DNA of 64,000 nt from Chloroflexota bacterium (GTDB lineage Bacteria; Chloroflexota; Chloroflexia; Chloroheliales; Chloroheliaceae): positions 48,131-112,130 of the forward strand of contig JAQBPB010000058.1 of the NCBI GenBank assembly GCA_028287745.1, read 5' to 3'. The position numbers and the translations under genes were made by a program. Below, one piece after another: positions 57,804-64,000 of this stretch; the stretch's first letter is position 1, and each line of letters starts with the position of its first letter. The notes beneath the pieces are model-generated. The model was not told the origin of the DNA. It saw nothing but the letters and a program-made list of their open reading frames with translations, and searched no databases.

Positions 57804-59024
57804 TTAAACTGGCGCCAAACGCCCGGCTTCCTCGGCCGCGGCGGCCCTGGCCCACCGGTCCACCTCTGCAATATCTTCCAGGTTTGGGTGAGCTATGGGA
57901 GTGTGCCGGGTCAGTACGCGCTCGACCAGTTCCGGGATGCCCAGGTAGCTAATCCGCCTCTGATGGAAGAAATTCACGGCTTCCTCATCGGCAGCAGCCA
58001 GGACGGTCGGGTAGGTCGCGCCCTTAATCCCGGCTTCATAAGCCAGCCGGAGAGCCGGGAAGCGGTCCGTATCGGGCAATTCAAAGTGAAGTTCGCGAAG
58101 TTTGGTCCAATCCAACCGGGGGTAATCGTTTGCTAAGCGTTCAGGGTAACCAATCGCATATTGGATAGGCAGGCGCATATCGGGGGTGCCAAGCTGGGCT
58201 TTGATTGAGCCATCAATAAACTCAACCATGCTGTGAACAATACTTTCGGCGTGAACCACTACGTCAATTTTATCGTAGTCAAGCCCAAAAAGCCAGTGGG
58301 CCTCAATAACCTCTAACCCTTTGTTAAACAAAGTAGCCGAGTCAATCGTAATCTTGGGACCCATGTTCCAGTTCGGGTGCTTCATGGCCTGTTCAACCGT
58401 TACGTTAGCCATCTGTTCCCGGCTAAAAGTGCGGAAAGGGCCGCCGCTAGCGGTCAAAATCAGGCGGTGAACCTTGCTGTTGGACTCCGACCAGTTTTCT
58501 TCGCCGTCAGGCATGGCCGGGCGGTCGCCGCTGAAAGTTTCGCCGCGCAAGCACTGCCAGATGGCGCTATGCTCGCTATCAATCGGTCGAAGCTGGGTGC
58601 CGCTGGCGCGGGCCGCTTCGGTAACCATTTCACCGGCCATAATCAAAACTTCTTTATTAGCCAGGGCTACTTCTTTACCGGCCGCGAGGGCCGCCAGGGT
58701 CGGGGCAAAGCCATGCTGGCCGCTGGTCGCGACAATTACCAGGTCTACTTCCGGGTCGGTGGCAAGCTCCAGCAAGCCTTCGGGGCCCTGGAGAAAACTG
58801 GGCTGGTAGCCAAACCCGCCCTGGGCCGCCAGGTCCTGGGCGGCCTGGGCCGTAGCCAGGCTAACTTTTGCCGGGCGAAACTGCTTGATTTGTTCAGCGA
58901 GTAGACTTCCACGCCCACCTGCAGCCAGCCCGACTACTTTAAACTTCTCGGGGTGCCGGTTTACCACATCCAGGGTTTGCGTCCCGATTGAACCGGTACA
59001 ACCCAGCAAGGCAATTCTTTTCAA
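57804..59024 (-). CDS. dxr: 1-deoxy-D-xylulose-5-phosphate reductoisomerase
   Basis: 406 residues from TTG 59024, SD AAAGG (7 bases). NADPH motif GCTGSIGTQTLD, then ANKEVLIMAG, PIDSEHSAIWQCL, SGGPFRTF, MKHPNWNMGPKITIDSAT and NKGLEVIEAHWLF. It makes 2-C-methylerythritol 4-phosphate in the MEP isoprenoid pathway. Length is normal. It is the first gene of the dxr-rseP unit. Confidence 0.95.
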   Translation of the reverse strand: MKRIALLGCTGSIGTQTLDVVNRHPEKFKVVGLAAGGRGSLLAEQIKQFRPAKVSLATAQAAQDLAAQGGFGYQPSFLQGPEGLLELATDPEVDLVIVATSGQHGFAPTLAALAAGKEVALANKEVLIMAGEMVTEAARASGTQLRPIDSEHSAIWQCLRGETFSGDRPAMPDGEENWSESNSKVHRLILTASGGPFRTFSREQMANVTVEQAMKHPNWNMGPKITIDSATLFNKGLEVIEAHWLFGLDYDKIDVVVHAESIVHSMVEFIDGSIKAQLGTPDMRLPIQYAIGYPERLANDYPRLDWTKLRELHFELPDTDRFPALRLAYEAGIKGATYPTVLAAADEEAVNFFHQRRISYLGIPELVERVLTRHTPIAHPNLEDIAEVDRWARAAAAEEAGRLAPV

Positions 59025-59103
59025 GCCTAAACCTTTCTTCCGCTAACGACCGCCTGGCCGGTAGAACCGCCAGTCTGACAAAATAAAAGCATGTTGAAAC
59101 CCA

Positions 59104-59109
59104 ATTATA
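59104..59109 (-). promoter_or_regulatory. Extended -10 promoter for dxr
   Basis: On the minus strand the sequence reads TGCTATAAT, a perfect extended -10, without a good -35. It gives a leader of about 70 bases. Confidence 0.55.
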
Positions 59110-59165
59110 GCAAAAAGAAGCCGCCAGGTATGCCTGTAATATCACATAAGCTGGTTTATATACGG

Positions 59166-59401
59166 AACCCGGCCTTAAAAGTTCCGGGTGGGCAATTTTG
59201 CCAGGAGCTTAAAATGCTTCCCGATTGTTGTATAATAGGGAATTCAGGGTCAGAAGTTTCTTTGCTAGTCAGAAGGGATTTTGAACGGAAAGCAAAATTC
59301 ATTCTACTTTAAGCTTAAAAGTATCCGGTTTTAGTGTAAGATAGGGAAATCTCGTTGGCCTAACTCTTGCCAGTCCAAGTGCAATGCACGGTGGCAAAGA
59401 G
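59166..59401 (+). other. Upstream region of the dksA-like/lspA/rluD operon
   Basis: The gene-free 459 bases 59025-59483 hold: a small hairpin ACCCGG / CCGGGT near 59166-59189; a perfect TATAAT at 59231-59236 with a poor -35; and a stem CTCTTGCCA (59364-59372) with TGGCAAAGAG (59392-59401), one bulged A, enclosing GTGC/GCAC. If the TATAAT is used, the leader is about 240 bases and includes that stem. No ORF with an SD was found. Confidence 0.4.
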
Positions 59402-59483
59402 GTAAGAACTTTGCGACCTGCCCGTCAATAACTTCTCCTGGCTCGATATTATATGAGCGGGTTAACCAGATAAGGATTATAAT

Positions 59484-59831
59484 ATGTTAAGCGAAAAGAA
59501 AAAACACGAACTGAAACAGCGGTTGCTGGAAGAAAGAGACCGGTTGGAGAAACAAATCGCTCGTGAGAACCAGGAGATTGTGGACATGAGCGGCGACCAG
59601 GCCAATGAGAATACATACAGCAACCATATGGCCGACGATGGCGGCTTCTTGCAAGACATTGACCGTACCACAACCATCCGGGAAAATTTCCAGGCTACTT
59701 TAAAGGAAGTTAACCGGGCACTGGACCGGATGGAAAAGGGCACTTACGGCATTAGCGAAATCTCCAGCAAGCCTATTCCAGTCGAACGCCTGGAAGTATT
59801 GCCCTGGGCTACCAAGCTGGTAGATGAATAA
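59484..59831 (+). CDS. DksA/TraR-like protein lacking the zinc-finger cysteines
   Basis: 115 residues, SD AAGGA (7 bases). A coiled-coil N-terminus (ELKQRLLEERDRLEKQIA), the acidic DDGGFLQDIDR turn, and the C-terminal DksA-type motif KGTYGISEISSKPIPVERLEVLPWA. In the family this motif carries four zinc cysteines; here they are S91, S94, L112 and E115. DksA/TraR proteins enter the RNA polymerase secondary channel. This variant may still fold, or act as a non-zinc relative. It is 12 bases from lspA. Confidence 0.85.
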   Translation: MLSEKKKHELKQRLLEERDRLEKQIARENQEIVDMSGDQANENTYSNHMADDGGFLQDIDRTTTIRENFQATLKEVNRALDRMEKGTYGISEISSKPIPVERLEVLPWATKLVDE

Positions 59832-59843
59832 GTTCAGGTAAAA

Positions 59844-60422
59844 ATGCAAACGGAAACCGGCGAGCACGATGTGACCGCCCTCATAATCAAACAACCGCTG
59901 GCCCAGGAGAGGCGACGCCTGGGCTATTACTGGCCGCTGGCGGTAGCCCTGGTAGTTATCATTATTGACCAGCTAGTCAAAAAGTGGACCGAAGATACCC
60001 TCGGCCCGCTGGGTAGTGGTAAATCTATCGAACTACTGGACGGCCAGTTCAGACTTATCTATATTGTTAACAAAGGCGCTTCGTTCGGCTTTCTGAATAA
60101 TGCCGACGTAGCATGGATCTTTGCCCTGCTGGCCCTGGTCGTTTCAATCGGCCTGGTGGCCTGGTATGCCAGGAGCGGCACCCGCAATCGCTGGCTGCAA
60201 CTGGGACTGGGACTGGTGCTGGGTGGTATTGTCGGCAACCTGATCGACCGCCTGTTTCGAGGCGGCGGCGTGACCGATATGTTTACCATGCCTAGCGTGG
60301 GTATTTTCAAGGTATTTAATGTGGCTGACAGCGGTATTACCGTGGGCGTGGTCATTATTATCGCGACAATCTTGTTACAGGGCTGGACCGCCGGAAAAAA
60401 TATTAAGGAACCAAAAGGATAA
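59844..60422 (+). CDS. lspA: Prolipoprotein signal peptidase (signal peptidase II)
   Basis: 192 residues. Four membrane helices and catalytic aspartates in GNLIDRLFRGGGVTDMF and FNVADSGITVGV; also NKGASFGFL. It cleaves lipoprotein signal peptides before the lipidated cysteine. A 28-residue polar N-terminal extension precedes the first helix. In one operon with the dksA-like and rluD-like genes (gaps 12 and 5 bases). Confidence 0.93.
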   Translation: MQTETGEHDVTALIIKQPLAQERRRLGYYWPLAVALVVIIIDQLVKKWTEDTLGPLGSGKSIELLDGQFRLIYIVNKGASFGFLNNADVAWIFALLALVVSIGLVAWYARSGTRNRWLQLGLGLVLGGIVGNLIDRLFRGGGVTDMFTMPSVGIFKVFNVADSGITVGVVIIIATILLQGWTAGKNIKEPKG

Positions 60423-60427
60423 AAAAT

Positions 60428-61483
60428 TTGACTGAAGAATACGACGATTTGGATTTATGGCTGGGTGAGCTAGGCGAGGAAAACCCTGACGCTGACCCGG
60501 CAGAACTGGACGAGGACGATTTTTTCCAAATCGGCGAACCGGCCCCAACCCAGCAGCTTAAACGCGAACCCGAACAGTTCGACTATGACGTTACACCCGA
60601 CGATACCGGCGAAAGAGTTGATAAGGTTTTATCCGGGTTGCGGCCGGACCTCTCGCGGGCCCATATCCAGCGGTTAATCGAGGAAAAACGCCTGCTGATT
60701 AACGGAAAAGCGACCAAGTCCGGCACGAAATTGCGCGGCGGCGAACACCTGACGCTCTATATCCCGGCACCCCAGCCTTTAGCGCACCTGGAAGCCGAGA
60801 ATATTCCGCTGGACATCGTTTACGAAGATGACACGGTAATAGTTATCAATAAACCGGCCGGTCTGGTGGTCCACCCTGCCCCCGGCCATACCAACGGCAC
60901 CCTGGTCAACGCCCTGCTGTATCACGTTCCGAACCTGAATATCAACGGCAACCAGCGCCCCGGTATCGTCCACCGCCTGGACAAAGACACCAGCGGCTTA
61001 CTGGTAGTGGCAAAAACCGACGCAGCCCTGGGCAACCTGATCGAACAGATGAAAAACCGGGAAACCCTCAAGGAATACCGGACCCTGGTCGAAGGAACGG
61101 TCCAACCCCCGGCGGGTATCGTGGATGCGCCTATCGGTCGCGACCCGGCCAAACGCAAGCAGATGGCGGTCGCCCGTAACGGCAAACCGGCCCGCACCCA
61201 CTTCCAGGTGTCGGAACAATTAGCCAGTCATGCCTATGTAATTGCCCGGCTGGAAACCGGCCGGACACATCAAATCCGGGTCCATATGGCTTACATGAAA
61301 CACCCGGTCGTGGGCGACCCGGTCTACGGGTTCCGCAAGCCCAGTCTGCCGTTAAAGCGCCAGTTCTTGCATGCCTACAAGCTGGGTTTCAAGCTGCCTT
61401 CCACCGGCGAGTACCGCGAGTTTGAGTCGCCCTTACCGAAGGATTTACAAGCTACGCTTGAAAAAGCCCGCAATCAGCAGTAA
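60428..61483 (+). CDS. RluD-type pseudouridine synthase
   Basis: 351 residues from TTG 60428 (AAAGGA, 8 bases). An acidic N-terminal extension of about 55 residues, an S4 domain (VDKVLSGLRPDLSRAHIQRL, INGKATKSGTKL), then the catalytic core GIVHRLDKDTSGLLVVAKT with the active Asp, and RTHQIRVHMAYM. It isomerises uridines in 23S rRNA. lspA-rluD is a common pair. Its last 10 bases overlap the convergent phosphotransferase gene. Confidence 0.9.
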   Translation: MTEEYDDLDLWLGELGEENPDADPAELDEDDFFQIGEPAPTQQLKREPEQFDYDVTPDDTGERVDKVLSGLRPDLSRAHIQRLIEEKRLLINGKATKSGTKLRGGEHLTLYIPAPQPLAHLEAENIPLDIVYEDDTVIVINKPAGLVVHPAPGHTNGTLVNALLYHVPNLNINGNQRPGIVHRLDKDTSGLLVVAKTDAALGNLIEQMKNRETLKEYRTLVEGTVQPPAGIVDAPIGRDPAKRKQMAVARNGKPARTHFQVSEQLASHAYVIARLETGRTHQIRVHMAYMKHPVVGDPVYGFRKPSLPLKRQFLHAYKLGFKLPSTGEYREFESPLPKDLQATLEKARNQQ

Positions 61484-62574
61484 GCCAGCGGTTGGGTTAA
61501 AAGTTCCTGGCAGTTCAAGTCGCGGGTGGCGGTTAGCACCCGCTGGAATTCCATTGACCACAACCAGTGCATTTTACGGCGGTCTTCTTCCAGGATGCAC
61601 CACTCAAACGGGATGTAAAGGCACTGCATGACACTCAGCCGGTAATCCTGCCAGAGCTGTTCCCGGCTATACCCGGTAACGCCATTCGCCCGCAAGCTGG
61701 CATAGTAGGTTTCTACAACTTCAACTTCAATTTTCCGCCGCAATTCAGGCTCCAACCACAAAACAAGCATATAAGCCAGGTCGCTGACGCCCAGCCAGGT
61801 AGTCAGCGACCACTCAAAAGGTTGCCGGTCTATCAGGTAAATCGGTCCGGCTGCCGCCCCGTCTGGCGAAAGAATATTGCCCGGGTTCAGGTCGCCGTGG
61901 ACCAGCGTAAAGCCGTTGGGATTTTTGGAGCGTTCCAGCAACCTGGCCGGTAAAAGTCCGGTAATCTCTTTTGCCAGCCCCAGCGTATCCGCGTCCAGGT
62001 CGTCCTTGATTTCTTGCAGCAAAAGGGCCGGACCTGGCTGCATATGTAAAAAGAATCTAGCTACCTGTAGGTCAACCGGCCACTCCAGACCGGCCGGGAT
62101 AGTATCTTCACCGCACCACCAGAAAGAATGCAGGCGGCCCAATCCTTCCGCCACCGGGTAAGCAAACGCTCCGCTGGAAACCTTTTCCCAGCTTGGGCCG
62201 TGCGTGCCGGTTAAGTCTTCTAACAGAAGATGATAACTCTTTTTTTCAGCCGAATAGACCGCTGAGTAGCATTTAAGCAGCGGCAGATTCGAATGTCCGG
62301 CATAGTCCCGCCTGTAATATTCTACCTCCGACGAGCCAAAATCATGGCTGTTAGCGCCGCCGCACATTTTGAGAAACAGGCTGGCCGGTAGACTTCCGGT
62401 AGAACCATTGGCATATTCCAACCGGACCCTGAAGATATTGGAATTTTCACTCTTGAGAGGTTCTACCTGGAAGGCCCTAACCGCCCCGCTTATCAAAGCC
62501 CCGTTTTCTTTCAGGACCTGTTCGAACAACTTTTCCGAAAGTTCGCTTGCATTCGTTATTACCTGCTCGTTCAA
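61474..62574 (-). CDS. Phosphotransferase of the APH / ecdysteroid-kinase type
   Basis: 366 residues from TTG 62574 (AGGGAG, 7 bases). The kinase-like core has a lysine-bearing strand (ASLFLKMCGG), the catalytic loop HGDLNPGNIL and the metal motif LIDRQPFEWSL in place of DFG. YHLLLEDLTGTHG is typical of the DUF1679/EcKinase group. The substrate is probably a small alcohol or amine. Tail overlaps rluD by 10 bases. Confidence 0.8.
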   Translation of the reverse strand: MNEQVITNASELSEKLFEQVLKENGALISGAVRAFQVEPLKSENSNIFRVRLEYANGSTGSLPASLFLKMCGGANSHDFGSSEVEYYRRDYAGHSNLPLLKCYSAVYSAEKKSYHLLLEDLTGTHGPSWEKVSSGAFAYPVAEGLGRLHSFWWCGEDTIPAGLEWPVDLQVARFFLHMQPGPALLLQEIKDDLDADTLGLAKEITGLLPARLLERSKNPNGFTLVHGDLNPGNILSPDGAAAGPIYLIDRQPFEWSLTTWLGVSDLAYMLVLWLEPELRRKIEVEVVETYYASLRANGVTGYSREQLWQDYRLSVMQCLYIPFEWCILEEDRRKMHWLWSMEFQRVLTATRDLNCQELLTQPLAYC

Positions 62575-62751
62575 GTTTTTACTCCCTTAATTCCATCCAC
62601 CACAAACCCGGTTAGCGACAGCCGGTTAATTGCACCACTCTATCCTATAAAAAAGTAGTCTAAATAAAAGTGAGTCATATCACTTTAAGCACTCTGTAAA
62701 GCAAGGTTTGGCACACTGTTGATTTACTAAAATGGGTAGCTGGACTGCAAT

Positions 62752-62778
62752 GTCAGCCTGAGCCGAAGGAAGGATGAC
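62752..62778. repeat. REP-like imperfect palindrome
   Basis: GTCAGCCTGAGCC...GGAAGGATGAC can fold as GTCA/TGAC with CCT/AGG after one mismatch. It resembles the dispersed GTCATCCTGAGCG...CGAAGGATGAC sequence seen in several genomes. Only one copy lies in this window. Confidence 0.4.
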
Positions 62779-62955
62779 AAGCTTGAACATTGTCTTTCCA
62801 GGCAGACGGATAAAATGGCAAACCCTGCGTAACGCAGCACTAAGAAATTATTATCGAAACCGGGAGATTGCAGGACTAATTTGGCTGGCGAGGCAGCCTG
62901 GGCGGTGCGTACAAATTATAGGCCAGGTGAAAAACGAGCGCGTATTGTAACAGGA

Positions 62956-63040
62956 TAGGCTGGCAAGTATCTTGAGGTTCAATTTCCGGGAAACCCTTGC
63001 TACAGGCGTTATAAAAATCCCGTGAATTCTTGCCAGCCTA
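62956..63040. repeat. 85-bp element bounded by a perfect 12-bp inverted repeat
   Basis: TAGGCTGGCAAG (62956-62967) and CTTGCCAGCCTA (63029-63040) enclose 61 bases containing CGGG / CCCG and TTTCCGGGAAA. It lies 12 bases 3' of the carbonic anhydrase stop. There is no obvious target duplication. It could be a long-loop terminator, an RNA element or a small mobile-element remnant. Confidence 0.55.
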
Positions 63041-63052
63041 ACCCGGAGAAAC

Positions 63053-63634
63053 CTAGACGGCCTTTCCGGCTTCGGTGGCTTCCGGTACTTCGATCAGGCG
63101 GCCGGTCTTAACATCATAGATGTAGCCATAAACTGGGATATTGCCCGGCACCAGCGGGTGCTGCCGGATGCGCTCTACATCGGACTTGACGCTGCTGGCC
63201 TGGTCCTTAATGGTCAACCAATCAATGTAATCGCCCTGACTGGAGCCGGGGCCTTCCCCGCTATCGTGCCAGCCGCTGGCATCCACTGAAGCGGTCTTCA
63301 GGCTGCTCGACAGCAAGCCCCGAATAACTTCATCGGTAAAATATTCCATACCACAGTCGGAATGATGAATTACAAACCATTCCTGGGTGCCCAGGAGCTT
63401 ATAGGAAATAATCAACGAACGCAGGGCATCGTCACTGGCCCGGCCCCCGGCATTCCGGATAACGTGGGCGTCACCTTCGCTCAGTCCGGCCAGTTTCGCC
63501 GGGTCAATCCGGGCATCCATGCAGGTCAGGACCGCGAATTTACGCCCTGGCGGTAAAGGGAGGTTCCCTTTTTCGCCAAAGTTACTGGCATACTCAGCGT
63601 TAGCTGCTAAAACCTCGTCGCGTATCTGGCTCAT
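63053..63634 (-). CDS. Beta-class carbonic anhydrase
   Basis: 193 residues, SD AAGGAG (8 bases). Zinc ligands C38 (CMDAR, with D40 and R42 as the catalytic dyad), H91 and C94 (HHSDC). It resembles the short beta-CA group that includes Rv1284. It interconverts CO2 and bicarbonate in the cytosol. It has a strong promoter and a leader of about 150 bases. Confidence 0.9.
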   Translation of the reverse strand: MSQIRDEVLAANAEYASNFGEKGNLPLPPGRKFAVLTCMDARIDPAKLAGLSEGDAHVIRNAGGRASDDALRSLIISYKLLGTQEWFVIHHSDCGMEYFTDEVIRGLLSSSLKTASVDASGWHDSGEGPGSSQGDYIDWLTIKDQASSVKSDVERIRQHPLVPGNIPVYGYIYDVKTGRLIEVPEATEAGKAV

Positions 63635-63795
63635 CTTCCATTCTCCTTATAAAAATAAAAAGCTTACTCTTCGGGACAAATAAGGTTACCCTGGAGTAGG
63701 CCTCCCGGTGGGCCGGGCAGTCTTAATGAAAAGGTTAAAATTGTGGTACGGTATTGTTATAACTAGACCAGAAGCAATCTAAAACTGGTTAAGTA

Positions 63796-63824
63796 ATGTT
63801 AACTATCTTTATTAGTTTTGTCAA
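63796..63824 (-). promoter_or_regulatory. Sigma-70 promoter of the carbonic anhydrase gene
   Basis: On the minus strand, TTGACA (63819-63824), 17 bases, TAACAT (63796-63801). It belongs to the 366-base stretch 63635-64000, which otherwise holds only the hairpin at 63913. Confidence 0.7.
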
Positions 63825-63912
63825 GAGTTTTCAGGGTAACTTAATCATATTCGTTCATTAGAAGTTGACCGCGCCCCGAATTTAAAAATAGAGCGCTTAG
63901 GGCGGGTTACAA

Positions 63913-63949
63913 AAATGTGCCAGCTGAACTTAGTCCGGCTGGCACATTT
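63913..63949. terminator. Hairpin terminator near the right edge
   Basis: A perfect 12-bp stem AAATGTGCCAGC / GCTGGCACATTT with a 13-base loop. On the minus strand TTTTTG follows, so it probably ends a minus-strand gene lying beyond the window; TTTATTATT follows on the plus strand. Confidence 0.82.
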
Positions 63950-64000
63950 ATTATTCAGTCGGGCAAACCCCAAAGCGCACATTCATACTTACCTGGACTG

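Larger units (their letters stand above)
62575..63052. other. Gene-free region with repeats before the carbonic anhydrase stop
   Basis: 478 bases. Apart from the REP-like hairpin (62752-62778) and the inverted repeat (62956-63040), it shows only a small GTGA/TCAC hairpin near 62671. No ORF with an SD and no tRNA-like fold was recognised. Confidence 0.5.

Overview
The window looks like a bacterial chromosome segment, most likely from the phylum Chloroflexota (moderate confidence). The pointers are a secreted protein with the repeated 'PETGH ... FGY' domain typical of that phylum, a DUF2089/DUF4097 pair, moderately GC-rich coding DNA, and many TTG or GTG starts behind good Shine-Dalgarno (SD) sites. 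Almost all of it is ordinary housekeeping and envelope chromosome. I see no rRNA, tRNA, CRISPR array, insertion sequence or prophage.

Layout. 1-5 kb: end of rplT, a SpoU rRNA methyltransferase, an SDR dehydrogenase, and a DUF2089 / DUF4097 / small-protein operon whose three members share one C-terminal motif. 5-10 kb: a coenzyme A cluster, with coaX-coaBC-eamA on the minus strand and plsC-like-coaE divergent from it. 10-15 kb: SnoaL-like protein, M3 peptidase, moaA, a small zinc-ribbon membrane gene with an ATT start, and a phospholipase D family protein. 15.5-17.5 kb: tyrosyl-tRNA synthetase fused to an N-terminal PheT-type B3/4 domain. 19-22 kb: a protein-bound sulfur cluster (rhodanese-MoeB, ThiS/CysO-like carrier, CysM, JAMM peptidase) with two structured leaders. 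22.6-29 kb: secreted PETGH protein, then DUF4331, a TPR protein and a NicO-type metal transporter.

29-39 kb: XRE-TPR regulator, glycosyltransferase and TPR genes beside several zinc-ribbon and small membrane proteins, a small membrane ORF interrupted by an in-frame TGA, a Fur-family regulator, a cobalamin adenosyltransferase, and a DUF2342 metallopeptidase with a membrane partner. 39-48.5 kb: mnmE, an acyltransferase, an AI-2E family permease, a 1332-residue hybrid histidine kinase, and a DAHP synthase. 48.5-53.6 kb: a self-contained 36-codon transcription unit, a sugar dehydrogenase/lactonase pair, an ECF sigma/anti-sigma pair, an orphan larB and a Ser/Asp-rich small protein. 53.6-64 kb: glycogen debranching enzyme, rseP, dxr, a cysteine-less DksA/TraR-like protein, lspA, rluD-like, a phosphotransferase and a beta-carbonic anhydrase.

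The most interesting items are the B3/4-TyrRS fusion, the sulfur carrier whose diglycine is capped by a lysine next to a JAMM peptidase, the multi-stem RNA candidate in front of that carrier, the ATT-start gene, the TGA-interrupted ORF and the 36-codon unit with its own promoter and terminator. All identifications come from reading motifs; no database search was run.
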